From Oscillospiraceae bacterium (GTDB lineage: Bacteria; Bacillota; Clostridia; Oscillospirales; Acutalibacteraceae): 36,855 bases of DNA. Below, one piece after another: positions 16,932 to 26,584 of this stretch. A program made the translations under genes and the position numbers. The number at the start of each line of letters is the position of its first letter. Within the stretch, counting starts at the first letter, position 1. Below the pieces are notes generated by a model. That model was not told the origin of the DNA and searched no databases. It saw only the letters and a program-made list of their open reading frames with translations. The DNA lies in the NCBI GenBank assembly GCA_015065585.1, contig SVQC01000016.1, positions 1-36,855 of the forward strand, read 5' to 3'.

Positions 16932-17532
16932 AGGCAAATTGTTTATTATTTCTGGTCCTTCGGGCTCGGGCAAAGATACCGTTATGTCAGCTCTCTTTCA
17001 GCGCCATCCCGAAATAAAACTATCAATTTCTTCAATAACGCGACCTATGAGAACAGGGGAGGTTGAAGGCGAAAAATACCACTTCATTTCCCGTGAGGAA
17101 TTTGAAAGTATGATAGAACACGACCAACTTCTTGAGCATAATGTTTTTGTTGGCAATTATTACGGAACTCCAAAAAAACCGGTCATTGACTGTATTGAAA
17201 GCGGTAGTGATATGATTTTGGAGGTGGATGTGAACGGCGCTAAGCAGATTAAAAGTAAAATGCCTGAGGCAATAAGTATTTTTATTATGCCTCCGTCTTA
17301 TAAAGAACTTGAAAGAAGACTTATCGGTAGAGGAACCGACTCTATGGAGGTCATTGAAAAACGTCTTTCTTCTGCTCTCGGCGAAATTGCAAGAGCTAGT
17401 GAGTATGACTATGTTGTTACGAATGATGTCGTTGATAGATGTGTTGACGATATTCTTCATATAATTCTTGCGCAACGTCTTACCTTTGCGCGTCAATCTA
17501 ATCTTATTGAAGAGGTGCTTAACAAATGTTAA
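16924..17532 (+). CDS. gmk: Guanylate kinase
   Basis: Converts GMP (dGMP) to GDP (dGDP) with ATP. The 202-residue protein has the P-loop [11 protein letters not shown] (residues 10-20), the GMP-binding block [19 protein letters not shown] and the lid-region RLIGRGTD. The residue after the P-loop lysine is Asp rather than the common Gly; Walker A permits variation there. It overlaps remA by eight bases at the start and rpoZ by seven at the end, giving tight coupling. Catalytic residues appear intact. Confidence 0.95.
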   Translation: MSKGKLFIISGPSGSGKDTVMSALFQRHPEIKLSISSITRPMRTGEVEGEKYHFISREEFESMIEHDQLLEHNVFVGNYYGTPKKPVIDCIESGSDMILEVDVNGAKQIKSKMPEAISIFIMPPSYKELERRLIGRGTDSMEVIEKRLSSALGEIARASEYDYVVTNDVVDRCVDDILHIILAQRLTFARQSNLIEEVLNKC

Positions 17533-17708
17533 ATCCGGCAATTGGCAAACTTATTTATGAATGTGAAAATCGTTACAGTCTTGTTAATGAAATTGCTAAA
17601 GAGGCAAGAGTAATAGCAGACAAGGCTATTGAGAATGAAGAAATCATTTTAGAAAAACCCGTTTCTTTAGCAATTAACAAGGTTGCAGAAAAACGCGGTC
17701 TGCTCTAA
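17526..17708 (+). CDS. rpoZ: RNA polymerase omega subunit
   Basis: A 60-residue omega subunit. The conserved core is NRYSLVNEIAKEARVIA, followed by KPVSLAINKVAEKRGLL. Omega helps fold and hold the beta-prime subunit. It is shorter than the E. coli protein, as usual in clostridia. Its ATG lies inside the end of gmk, so it is translationally coupled; the same gmk-rpoZ pair is found in many bacteria. Confidence 0.93.
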   Translation: MLNPAIGKLIYECENRYSLVNEIAKEARVIADKAIENEEIILEKPVSLAINKVAEKRGLL

Positions 17709-17740
17709 TTATTTAAACTAAAAGCAAGGAGGGGAGTTTG

Positions 17741-20170
17741 TTGGTTAAAATTGCAAAAGTGGTTATTGACGGCGCGACTGTGCAGTTTGACAGACAATAT
17801 TCCTACGCCTTGCCTCCCGAACTTTCCGATAAATGCTGTGCGGGTATACGTGTTGTAGTACCTTTTGGCAGAGCTAATGTCAAAAAGCAAGGTTTCGTAA
17901 TTGCAACTGATACTGTAAATTCTCCCGATGGACTTAAATTCGTTATTTCTCTTTTTGACGAAAAACCCGTACTGAGTGAAGAAATGATTAAGCTGTGCGA
18001 ATGGATGCGTCAGCAGACCTTTTGCACATATTATGACGCTATTCATGCTATTTTGCCGGCAGGAATGGGAATGAAATTTATTAAATCCTACTGTGCCGTA
18101 GAGGATTTTGATACCAAAAAGCTTGAAGAACTGCAAAATGCCGTATATTCCTTTGTTAAAAAGAAAATCGGTGGAGTTAAAAGAGAGGCTTTAATTAGCT
18201 CGTTTTCAGGCATTGACGATGTTTTTTTGCAGACAATGTGTAATATCGGCGCTATTTACGCTGAAGACGATACTGCAAGAAAAATCGGTGACGCTACTAT
18301 GAAAATGGTACGTCTTGCTATTACTAGAGAGGAAGTTACTTCTTTAAAGGTTACTTCTAAACAGCAATCGGTAATTAATTATCTACTTGAAAATTCAGAC
18401 TGCTCCGTAAAAGAAATTATATATTTTACGGGTGTTACAGTTTCGGTAATCAATACTTTAGAGAAAAATGGTATAATAGAATTTTTTGAAAAGGAAATAT
18501 TCAGATTGCCCCATAACTTAAGTCAGTTTGGTAATCGAGAAAATATTATTCTTACCGATGAACAAAACGGGGTTCTCAATGAATTAAAAGAGAAACTGAA
18601 TGTTGTCGGCGGTGCTTGTGCATTGCTTTATGGTGTTACGGGAAGCGGTAAAACACAGGTGTTTTTGAGGGTTGTTGATGAAGTTATTGACAGCGGTAAA
18701 ACCGTAATTGTTATGGTTCCCGAAATATCCCTAACCCCCCAGACCTTATCACTTTTCGGCAAACGTTACGGCAACCGTGTGGCTGTTTTTCATAGTGCTA
18801 TGTCTGCAGGTCAGCGTCTTGACGAATGGAAAAGGGTAAAAAACGGAGAAGCTGTTATTGCTATCGGCACCCGTACTGCCGTTTTTGCTCCTCTTCATAA
18901 TATAGGCCTCATTGTAATGGATGAGGAACAGGAGCATACCTATAAATCTGAACAATCGCCAAGGTTTCATGCCAGAAATATTGCAAAGTTCCGCGCTAAT
19001 TTTAATAACGCCCTTTTACTTCTGGCATCGGCAACACCGTCACTTGAGTCATTCTATATGGCTCAGAACGGTAAATATAGTCTTCATACTCTTAAAAACC
19101 GTTATGGCGGGGCTTCTATGCCTAATGTTACAACGGTTGATATGAAATCAGAAATAGTTTCAGGAAACCATTCTAGTTTAAGTCGCAAACTTACTGACGA
19201 GCTTGATATAGTTTTAAGGGATAAAAAACAAGCAATTTTACTCCTTAACAGGCGGGGATATAACACCTATATTTCTTGTCCTGTCTGTGGTTACGTAGCT
19301 ACATGTCCGTCCTGCAGTATTTCTATGACCTATCATTCGGCAAATAACAGAATGATGTGTCATTATTGCGGTCATTCTGCCGAAATAGATAAAAAATGTC
19401 CGGAATGTGGCTGTGAACATCTCCGCTTTTACGGTATGGGCACACAGCGTGTTGAAGATGAACTTAAAATGCTTTTTCCACAGGCCAGAATTTTGCGTCT
19501 TGATGCTGACAGCACCTTGGCAAAGGATTCATTTTCTCATTATTTAGACCTTTTTTCAAAGGGTGAGTATGATATTATGCTGGGTACTCAGATGGTTGCA
19601 AAAGGTCTTGACTTTGAAAATGTGACCTTAGTTGGCGTAATTGGCGCTGACCAATCTATGCATAGCGATGATTACCGCAGTTTCGAACGTACTTTTTCAT
19701 TGCTCACTCAGGTTGTAGGCAGAGCAGGACGCGGAGGTTATTCGGGCAAAGCGGTAATTCAGACCGTTAATCCTGAAAGTAATCTTATTCATTTAGCAGT
19801 ACAGCAGGATTATGAGGCTTTTTATAATGACGAAATTTTAACCCGTAAAATGATGCTTTATCCACCTTTTTGCGATATTGCATTGGTGGGTGTATCATCA
19901 ACTGATAGTGGATTGGCGTATGATAGCGCTATTAAAATTTTCGATAATATAAAAGCTCTTATTGAAAAAGAATATAATGCCGTAAAACTCGTAATATTAG
20001 GACCTTCTGCCGCTTCGGTGCCAAAGGTCAATTTGCGATACAGATACAGAATGATAATAAAATGCAGATACAATGCCCGTTTCAGAGAAATGATTCGCAA
20101 AGCTACTGATATTAAAAGACAAAATGATTTATCTGTGTTTATAGACGTTAATCCTGAAACGGTTATTTAG
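17741..20170 (+). CDS. priA: Primosomal replication-restart helicase PriA
   Basis: A superfamily-2 helicase that reloads the replisome at stalled forks. The protein has about 809 residues. Visible in order: an N-terminal DNA-binding domain, Walker A GVTGSGKT (298-305), motif II DEEQ (from residue 394, where E. coli-type has DEEH), GTRTAVFAP, LASATPSLES, eight zinc-ligand cysteines in four CxxC pairs (CPVC, CPSC, CHYC, CPEC, about residues 513-560), and QVVGRAGRGGYSG. It starts at TTG; of two consecutive TTG codons, 17741 is eight bases from GGAGG and is preferred, 17738 being possible. In B. subtilis coaBC lies between rpoZ and priA; here it is missing. Confidence 0.93.
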   Translation: MVKIAKVVIDGATVQFDRQYSYALPPELSDKCCAGIRVVVPFGRANVKKQGFVIATDTVNSPDGLKFVISLFDEKPVLSEEMIKLCEWMRQQTFCTYYDAIHAILPAGMGMKFIKSYCAVEDFDTKKLEELQNAVYSFVKKKIGGVKREALISSFSGIDDVFLQTMCNIGAIYAEDDTARKIGDATMKMVRLAITREEVTSLKVTSKQQSVINYLLENSDCSVKEIIYFTGVTVSVINTLEKNGIIEFFEKEIFRLPHNLSQFGNRENIILTDEQNGVLNELKEKLNVVGGACALLYGVTGSGKTQVFLRVVDEVIDSGKTVIVMVPEISLTPQTLSLFGKRYGNRVAVFHSAMSAGQRLDEWKRVKNGEAVIAIGTRTAVFAPLHNIGLIVMDEEQEHTYKSEQSPRFHARNIAKFRANFNNALLLLASATPSLESFYMAQNGKYSLHTLKNRYGGASMPNVTTVDMKSEIVSGNHSSLSRKLTDELDIVLRDKKQAILLLNRRGYNTYISCPVCGYVATCPSCSISMTYHSANNRMMCHYCGHSAEIDKKCPECGCEHLRFYGMGTQRVEDELKMLFPQARILRLDADSTLAKDSFSHYLDLFSKGEYDIMLGTQMVAKGLDFENVTLVGVIGADQSMHSDDYRSFERTFSLLTQVVGRAGRGGYSGKAVIQTVNPESNLIHLAVQQDYEAFYNDEILTRKMMLYPPFCDIALVGVSSTDSGLAYDSAIKIFDNIKALIEKEYNAVKLVILGPSAASVPKVNLRYRYRMIIKCRYNARFREMIRKATDIKRQNDLSVFIDVNPETVI

Positions 20171-20178
20171 GAGGAAGT

Positions 20179-20625
20179 ATGGCAACTAGGATAATAACAC
20201 AGTACGGAAAGGACCCGATTTTAAAAAAGGTTTGCCGTACTCAGCTTAATTTTGATGAACGGCTAGCCGAAATTCTTGACGATATGGCTGATACTATGTA
20301 TGCTGCTGACGGTGTTGGACTTGCCGCACCTCAGGTTGGAATTTTAAGACGGTACTGTGTAATAGATATTGGCGACGGTATAATAGAGCTTATTAACCCT
20401 GTTATCGTCGAGAAAAAAGGTGAACAATGCGGTCAGGAAGGCTGTCTTTCGGTTCCCGGTGTTTACGAGGACGTAACCAGACCTATGTATGTTAAGGTGC
20501 GTGCTCAGAATCGCAATGGCGAAAATATAGTGGTTGAAGGGGAAGGTCTTCTTGCAAGAGCCTTGTGCCACGAAATTGACCATCTTGACGGTATTGTATT
20601 TTTAGACCATGTAAAAAAAGTATAA
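20179..20625 (+). CDS. def: Peptide deformylase
   Basis: Removes the formyl group from the N-terminal methionine of new proteins. The 148-residue metallo-hydrolase has all three family motifs: GVGLAAPQVG (from residue 45), EGCLSVPG with metal ligand Cys89, and HEIDHLDG with ligands His131 and His135 and catalytic Glu132. The ribosome site GGAGGA precedes the ATG. It is placed before fmt, the enzyme that adds the formyl group, as in many bacteria. Confidence 0.96.
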   Translation: MATRIITQYGKDPILKKVCRTQLNFDERLAEILDDMADTMYAADGVGLAAPQVGILRRYCVIDIGDGIIELINPVIVEKKGEQCGQEGCLSVPGVYEDVTRPMYVKVRAQNRNGENIVVEGEGLLARALCHEIDHLDGIVFLDHVKKV

Positions 20626-20642
20626 GATTGGCGTGAAACGTT

Positions 20643-21572
20643 ATGAAGGTAGTTTTTATGGGAACTCCTGATTATGCAGTTCCTACACTTAAGAGATTGA
20701 TTGCTGACGGACATGATGTTGCTGCCGTTTTTTGTCAGCCCGACAAGCCTGTTGGCAGAAAGCAGATTTTAACACCGCCTGCCGTAAAGATATGTGCAAG
20801 TGATAATAATATAAATGTTTATCAACCTGACAGCGTACGTACAGATGAAGCCTATGAGCTTCTCCTTAAAATCAATCCCGATGTTATCGTTGTAGTAGCA
20901 TACGGCAAGATTCTTCCTGAAAGAATTTTAAATCTGCCAAAGTATGGATGTATAAACGGTCACGGCTCTGTTTTGCCTAAATACCGCGGTGCTGCGCCTA
21001 TTCAGTGGGCTGTAATTAACGGTGATAAAGAAACCGGTGTTACAGCTATGTATATGGATAAAGGTGTAGATACCGGTGATATTCTTCAGATAAAATTCAC
21101 TGAAATCGGCAGAGAGGAAACTTCACAACAACTTTTTGAACGTTTGTCACTAATTACGGCTGAACTTTTATCTGATACTCTTAAAAAGGTGGAAAAAGGT
21201 GCGCTTACTGCAATAAAGCAGGACGAAAGTAATGCAAGCTATGCTCCTATTATTAAGAAGGAAATGGCACTTATTGATTTTAATAAATCTGCCGAGGAAA
21301 TTTATAATGCGGTACGCGGTTTTAATTCATGGCCTGTCGCTTATACTTTTCTTGACGGCAAGCGCCTTAAAATATTTTCTTGTAAAGTTTGCGAAGATAC
21401 ATGTAATACTGTAGGTACTGTTATAAAAAATGACGGACAGTTGGTTGTTTCTTGCAAGGATAAAAGTGTTTCTCTAACTGAGATACAGTTAGAGGGCTCC
21501 AAAAGAATGATGGTAGAAGATTTTCTTAAGGGTAACAGTATACCTTTAGGAACCTCTTTAAAGCGGGTGTGA
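20643..21572 (+). CDS. fmt: Methionyl-tRNA formyltransferase
   Basis: Formylates initiator Met-tRNA with 10-formyl-tetrahydrofolate. The 309-residue protein has the N-terminal catalytic domain starting VVFMGTPDYAVPTL and the active-site block NGHGSVLPKYRGAAPIQW; by family alignment the catalytic trio would be Asn105, His107 and Asp143 (in VDTGDIL). The C-terminal tRNA-binding domain begins with NAVRGFNSWPVAYT. It is paired with def 17 bases upstream and followed four bases later by rsmB. Confidence 0.95.
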   Translation: MKVVFMGTPDYAVPTLKRLIADGHDVAAVFCQPDKPVGRKQILTPPAVKICASDNNINVYQPDSVRTDEAYELLLKINPDVIVVVAYGKILPERILNLPKYGCINGHGSVLPKYRGAAPIQWAVINGDKETGVTAMYMDKGVDTGDILQIKFTEIGREETSQQLFERLSLITAELLSDTLKKVEKGALTAIKQDESNASYAPIIKKEMALIDFNKSAEEIYNAVRGFNSWPVAYTFLDGKRLKIFSCKVCEDTCNTVGTVIKNDGQLVVSCKDKSVSLTEIQLEGSKRMMVEDFLKGNSIPLGTSLKRV

Positions 21573-21576
21573 TATT

Positions 21577-22845
21577 TTGAGTCAGTCCAGAAATCTTGCG
21601 GCTCAGGCACTTTTAAGGGTTGAAGAAGACGGCGCTTTTTCAAATATAATTTTCGGTAATTTGCTCGATAAAGAAAATCTTAATAAAAGTGATAAAGCTC
21701 TTGCTTCGGCAATTTTTTACGGTGTTCTTGACCGAAAGATTACTCTTGATTTTTATATTGGTAAGCTTAGTAAAATCAAGGTTAAAAAAATTGAGCCTTT
21801 AACTCTTGCCGCCCTTCGTATAGGTCTTTATCAGATTTGCTTTATGGAGCGTATCCCTAAAAGCGCGGCTGTTAACGAATCGGTAAACATAGTTAAGAAC
21901 ACAAGAGAAGAAAGAAATAGCGGCTTTATTAACGCCGTGCTCAGAAGCGCGGTTAAGTCTTTACCGAACCTTCCTGTTGGAAAAGACCTTTTTTCGCTTT
22001 CAGTAAGATATTCCTGCCCCGTGCATATTATATCTCAGTTTATTAATGATTACGGTATAGAAAAAACCGAAGAAATAATAAAGGCATTTTTAATTCCTTC
22101 CAAGGTTAATTTATGTGTCAATACTCTAAAAGCTTCTGTTGACCAACTTTCTCAGTTATTAAGAGAAAAGGGAATAGAGGTTAGAAAGACAAATGCAAAA
22201 GAAAATTTAATTACGGTATCGGGCATTGAATTTATAAATAATCCACTTTTTGATAACGGATATTTTTTTATTCAGGATACTGCCTCTAATAATTGTGCTA
22301 AAGCCCTTATGGCTAAAAAGCACGAAAGAATTCTTGATGTATGTGCCGCACCCGGTGGCAAAACCTTTACAGTGGCGTTAAACATAGAAGATATAGGTGA
22401 AATTATGTCCTGCGACCTTTATGAGAATAGGGTAGCACTTATAAAATCGGGCGCCGAGCGACTGGGGCTTAGGTGTATTAAAACTACTGTTAACGATGCC
22501 ACCGTATATAATGCAGAATTGGGTGATTTTGATGCGGTTTTATGTGACGTTCCATGTTCAGGATATGGCGTAATCGGTAGAAAACCCGAAATCAAGTATA
22601 AAAAGATTACGGATTTTACCGACCTTGAGAAAATTCAGCAAAATATACTGAATGTTTCAGCAGAGTATGTTAAGAAAGGCGGACGTCTTGTTTATTCTAC
22701 CTGTACCCTTCGTAAAGCAGAAAATGAAGAACAGGTTAAGCGTTTTTTATGTAACAATAAGGATTTTATCTGTCAGTATATGCATACCGATTTGCCAAGT
22801 AGTGAGAACGACGGTTTCTTTCATGCTTTGCTGATTAAAAAATAG
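21577..22845 (+). CDS. rsmB: 16S rRNA m5C967 methyltransferase RsmB
   Basis: Methylates a cytosine in 16S rRNA (C967 in E. coli). The 422-residue protein has an N-terminal NusB-like helical domain (RNLAAQALLRVEEDGAFSN, and RIPKSAAVNESVNI) followed by the NOL1/NOP2/Sun core with VCAAPGGKTFT, CDVPCSGYGVIGRKPEI and YSTCTLRKAENEEQ. The NusB domain separates it from the RsmF-like paralog at 13181-14533. The start is TTG 21577, with GGGTG seven bases upstream. Its position after fmt is the usual one in Firmicutes. Confidence 0.94.
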   Translation: MSQSRNLAAQALLRVEEDGAFSNIIFGNLLDKENLNKSDKALASAIFYGVLDRKITLDFYIGKLSKIKVKKIEPLTLAALRIGLYQICFMERIPKSAAVNESVNIVKNTREERNSGFINAVLRSAVKSLPNLPVGKDLFSLSVRYSCPVHIISQFINDYGIEKTEEIIKAFLIPSKVNLCVNTLKASVDQLSQLLREKGIEVRKTNAKENLITVSGIEFINNPLFDNGYFFIQDTASNNCAKALMAKKHERILDVCAAPGGKTFTVALNIEDIGEIMSCDLYENRVALIKSGAERLGLRCIKTTVNDATVYNAELGDFDAVLCDVPCSGYGVIGRKPEIKYKKITDFTDLEKIQQNILNVSAEYVKKGGRLVYSTCTLRKAENEEQVKRFLCNNKDFICQYMHTDLPSSENDGFFHALLIKK

Positions 22846-22857
22846 GGTGGTGAAAAC

Positions 22858-23898
22858 TTGGATAAGCTGGATATAAAATCTATGACGGTTGATGAAATTT
22901 CTTTACTCATGAAAGAGATGGGTCAGCCTAAATACAAAGCGGCTCAAATCTTTAAATGGTTGCACAGTACTGCCGTAGATTTTGACGACATGTCCGATTT
23001 ATCTAAGGATTTAAGAAATGCCCTTAAAGAGAAATGCTATATAGCAGATGTAAAGATTGTAAAAAGGCTCGAGTCTAAAATAGACGGAACTGTTAAATAC
23101 TTATATGAACTTTTTGACGGTGAACATATTGAATCGGTGCTTATGAAATATAATCACGGCTATACCGTATGTATTTCTACTCAGGTAGGTTGCCGTATGG
23201 GTTGTAAATTTTGTGCGTCAGGTCTTGGAGGTCTTGTTAGAAATCTAACTGCTTCTGAGATGCTTTCACAAATTATAATGGCGCAACGAGATAATAATAT
23301 CCGTGTTTCAAATGTTGTAATGATGGGTATGGGAGAGCCGTTGGATAATTTTGCTAACAGTACCCGTTTTTTAAAGCTTGTGTCTGATGAAAAAGGTCTT
23401 AATATCGGTTTAAGGCATATTTCACTTTCAACTTCAGGTGTGGTAGACGGCATATATAAACTAGCCCAACTTAATATGCCAATTACTCTGTCAATTTCTC
23501 TCCACGCACCCACTGATGAAATTAGGAGTAAAACTATGCCCGTTAATAAAAAGTGGAATATAGATAAGCTTTTAAAGGCGTGCAAAGATTATCAGAAGGT
23601 AACTACTCGCCGTATTTCCTTTGAATATGCTATGATAAACGGCGTAAACGATACCATAGAATGCGCTACTATACTCGCGCAAAAACTAAAAGGCATTATG
23701 TGCCATGTTAATTTAATTCCTGCTAATCCTGTTGTCGAAACGAATTTCGTTAAATCAGACGACAGCAGAATAGATAAATTCAAAACCTGTCTTGAACGGT
23801 ATAAAATTACCGCTACTGTCAGAAGGACTTTGGGAGCAGATATAAACGCTTCCTGCGGTCAGCTACGAAGACAGGAAGAAAGGAAGGAGGAGGTTTAA
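22858..23898 (+). CDS. rlmN: 23S rRNA/tRNA adenine-C2 methyltransferase RlmN
   Basis: A radical SAM enzyme that makes m2A2503 in 23S rRNA and m2A37 in some tRNAs. The 346-residue protein has the cluster motif CRMGCKFC (Cys112, Cys116, Cys119), the block GMGEPLDNF, and the C-terminal methyl-carrying cysteine in ASCGQL (Cys333); the second mechanistic cysteine is expected from the family. It starts at TTG 22858 behind GGTGGTGA. Its stop is immediately followed by the TTG of prpC, and the prpC ribosome site (GGAAGGAGGAGG) encodes its last residues. Confidence 0.95.
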   Translation: MDKLDIKSMTVDEISLLMKEMGQPKYKAAQIFKWLHSTAVDFDDMSDLSKDLRNALKEKCYIADVKIVKRLESKIDGTVKYLYELFDGEHIESVLMKYNHGYTVCISTQVGCRMGCKFCASGLGGLVRNLTASEMLSQIIMAQRDNNIRVSNVVMMGMGEPLDNFANSTRFLKLVSDEKGLNIGLRHISLSTSGVVDGIYKLAQLNMPITLSISLHAPTDEIRSKTMPVNKKWNIDKLLKACKDYQKVTTRRISFEYAMINGVNDTIECATILAQKLKGIMCHVNLIPANPVVETNFVKSDDSRIDKFKTCLERYKITATVRRTLGADINASCGQLRRQEERKEEV

Positions 23899-24624
23899 TT
23901 GCAGATTTACGGAAAAAGCGATATAGGAAAAGTAAGAACTGTTAATCAAGATAGTTTTGCTATTGAAATGTTTTCAGAAAAACGTGGCTTTGCAATTGTG
24001 TGCGACGGTATGGGCGGTGCTAACGCAGGTAATATTGCCAGTGAAATGGCCGTAAAAACTATATCCGATTATTTAAAGCGCTCCATAAAACCAAATATGA
24101 CCTCTTCGCAGGTAGAAAATATTTTGAGGAGTGCGGTTTACTCTGCAAATACGTCCGTGTATGAAAAGTCCAAAACCAACCCTGATTATTCGGGCATGGG
24201 TACAACGGTTGTGTTATTGTATTTTGATAATGCTGTAGCATATATACTTCATATCGGTGATAGTAGGGCTTACTTATTACACGAGAATTCTTTAACGCAG
24301 TTAACGGTTGACCACTCTATGGTACAAACTATGATTGAAAAAGGTGAAATAACCGTTGACGAGGCAAAGGTTCATCCCAATAAGAACATAATTACACGTG
24401 CTCTTGGAGTGGGCAGTGAGGTTAATGGTGACCTTGATTTTGCTGATATAAATGAGGACGACGTATTTCTTTTGTGTAGTGACGGTCTTTCGAATTTTGT
24501 TAGTAGTGAAGATATAATTGAACAATTGACCGAATTTAACTTGTCTGTTGCCGACCGACTTATTGATATAGCAAATGAAAACGGCGGTAAGGACAATATA
24601 ACCGCAGTGGCTGTAAAATTTTAG
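23899..24624 (+). CDS. prpC: PP2C-type serine/threonine protein phosphatase
   Basis: Dephosphorylates targets of the partner kinase PrkC. The 241-residue PPM/PP2C protein shows the metal-binding aspartates in QDSF and VCDGMGG (Asp36), GDSRAY, the block SDGLSNFV and the C-terminal GKDNITAVAV. Starts at TTG with a very strong ribosome site (GGAGGAGG) inside rlmN. It lies 21 bases ahead of the kinase gene, the common phosphatase-kinase arrangement of Firmicutes. Confidence 0.95.
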   Translation: MQIYGKSDIGKVRTVNQDSFAIEMFSEKRGFAIVCDGMGGANAGNIASEMAVKTISDYLKRSIKPNMTSSQVENILRSAVYSANTSVYEKSKTNPDYSGMGTTVVLLYFDNAVAYILHIGDSRAYLLHENSLTQLTVDHSMVQTMIEKGEITVDEAKVHPNKNIITRALGVGSEVNGDLDFADINEDDVFLLCSDGLSNFVSSEDIIEQLTEFNLSVADRLIDIANENGGKDNITAVAVKF

Positions 24625-24645
24625 TCATAGGAAAGGAATTTAGGA

Positions 24646-26583
24646 ATGAATAATTATATTGGAAAGAAACTTGACGGTCGTTACGAGTTACTTGAAATAA
24701 TCGGAATAGGCGGAATGGCTGTAGTATATAAAGCCTACGATAATATTGAGTCAAGAGTTGTTGCTGTGAAAATTCTTAAGGAGGAATATACCTCTAATGA
24801 TGAATTTATACGCCGTTTTACAAATGAATCCAAAGCTATCGCAGTTTTATCACATCCGAATATAGTTAAGGTTTTTGACGTAAGTATTGGCGAAAAGCTT
24901 CAGTATATCGTTATGGAGTATATTGACGGTATAACTTTAAAACAACTTATTGAACAGCAGGGAAGTTTAAGGTGGAAAGATGCTCTTTATTATGCTGTTC
25001 AGATTTTGCGTGGTCTTCAACATGCTCATGATAAGGGGATTGTCCACCGTGACGTAAAGCCTCAGAATATTATAGTACTTGCCGACGGTACTATTAAAGT
25101 GACCGATTTTGGTATTGCCCGTTTTGCCAGAAGTGAGCAAAAAACTATAACCGATAAAGCTATCGGTTCCGTTCATTATATCAGTCCTGAACAGGCTAGA
25201 GGTGATAACACCGATGAAAAATCGGATATTTATTCTCTTGGCGTTATTCTTTATGAAATGCTTACCGGCGAACTGCCTTTTCAGGCAGAAAGTGCTGTTT
25301 CGGTTGCTATAATGCAACTTCAGAGAGAACCTAAGCTTCCTACTTCTATTAATGGCTCTATTCCTGTAGGTCTTGAGCAAATTACTATGCGTGCTATGCA
25401 GAAAAACTGCGATAAACGTTATAAATCGGCTTCCGAAATGCTTTTAGACCTTGAAGCGTTTAAGCGTGACCCTGCCGTTACCTTTGACTATGGCTACTAT
25501 GTTGATGAGCAACCCACAAAGTATGTTGATGATTTAGACGATGAGTTAACAAACGGTAACAATGAGAAAAAAAATATACCGTGGCTTCCTGTTATTGCAG
25601 GTGTTACTGTTGCTTGTATAGCCGCTGTTTTTGTTCTTTTAATTTCCTTCTTGCCTAAGCTTTTCGGTAAAACCGAAGAGATGGAATGTCCTCAGTTTAT
25701 AGGACTTAAGTGGGAGGACGTTCAGGACGGTGAATATGCAGATACATTTGATTTTATAACCCGTTTTGAGGCTAGTGATACCGAAAAAGGTTATATTATA
25801 GCTCAGTCGGTAAATAAGGGCCATGATGTTAAAAAGGGTCAGTCAATAACCTTGACTATAAGCAGTGGCGCTAAAACTGTTATTGTAACCGATGTTACGG
25901 GCAAAGCAAAAGATATAGCACAGCAGATGCTTGAAAATGCAGGATTTACCACTAAATTTGTTGAAAGCTCCGATAATGATGTTGAAGAGGGCCTTGTTAT
26001 TAGAACTAACCCTGTAGTTGGTTCGTCGATACCTGTTGGAAGCGAAGTTACCGTTTATATTAGCACCGGTAAGGCAAAATCTAAGGTATCTCTTCCTGAC
26101 AGCGTTGGACTGAGCAAAGCCGATGCTATTGCGCAACTTGAAAAAAGCGGTCTCGTTGTAGGCAGTATTACGGTTGAGGATAATACCGATAAAGATTATT
26201 CTGCAGGCACCGTTATGGCTCAGACGCCAGCTTATTCCACAGGCATTAAGGTTGATTACGGTAGTGCTGTTGATTTGGTTATAAGCAGTGGTAGTTATAA
26301 AGGTACTCTGACTCTTAATTTGCCTAAGGATTTAAGCTATATTTCAAGTACTGGATATATTGGAATCTGGGAAGGTGGTAAGTGTATTGCTGTATCTAAG
26401 GCGGTTGATTTCACTAAAAACAATACCTATAGCCTTACCTTCAGTTCAAAAACGAAGGTACTTAACAGATGTACTATAAAAATCAGTCCAGATAATAAAA
26501 CTTTCCACGACTATATGATTATCACTAACTTTGACTGTTCTACAGGAAGATACAATATTTCTTCCGAAAATAATTTAGGATAA
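24646..26583 (+). CDS. prkC: Membrane Ser/Thr protein kinase with PASTA domains
   Basis: A cell-wall-sensing kinase of 645 residues. The kinase domain (about 10-275) has the glycine loop IGIGGMAVVYKA, ATP Lys42, catalytic HRDVKPQN (Asp136), DFGIA (154-158) and SVHYISPEQARG in the activation segment. A single membrane helix lies at about 313-336 (the VTVACIAAVFVLLISF region). Three PASTA repeats follow outside the cell (about 345-410, 412-480, 481-545), binding muropeptide or lipid II in characterised homologs. The last 100 residues form a separate beta-rich domain I do not recognise. It follows its phosphatase and precedes rsgA by one base. Confidence 0.95.
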   Translation: MNNYIGKKLDGRYELLEIIGIGGMAVVYKAYDNIESRVVAVKILKEEYTSNDEFIRRFTNESKAIAVLSHPNIVKVFDVSIGEKLQYIVMEYIDGITLKQLIEQQGSLRWKDALYYAVQILRGLQHAHDKGIVHRDVKPQNIIVLADGTIKVTDFGIARFARSEQKTITDKAIGSVHYISPEQARGDNTDEKSDIYSLGVILYEMLTGELPFQAESAVSVAIMQLQREPKLPTSINGSIPVGLEQITMRAMQKNCDKRYKSASEMLLDLEAFKRDPAVTFDYGYYVDEQPTKYVDDLDDELTNGNNEKKNIPWLPVIAGVTVACIAAVFVLLISFLPKLFGKTEEMECPQFIGLKWEDVQDGEYADTFDFITRFEASDTEKGYIIAQSVNKGHDVKKGQSITLTISSGAKTVIVTDVTGKAKDIAQQMLENAGFTTKFVESSDNDVEEGLVIRTNPVVGSSIPVGSEVTVYISTGKAKSKVSLPDSVGLSKADAIAQLEKSGLVVGSITVEDNTDKDYSAGTVMAQTPAYSTGIKVDYGSAVDLVISSGSYKGTLTLNLPKDLSYISSTGYIGIWEGGKCIAVSKAVDFTKNNTYSLTFSSKTKVLNRCTIKISPDNKTFHDYMIITNFDCSTGRYNISSENNLG

Positions 26584-26584
26584 T

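Noticed and set aside
17032..18136. Long minus-strand open frames (169 and 143 codons) under gmk and the start of priA
   Set aside because: Shadows of conserved genes; no start signals and low-complexity Phe/Asn/Lys composition.
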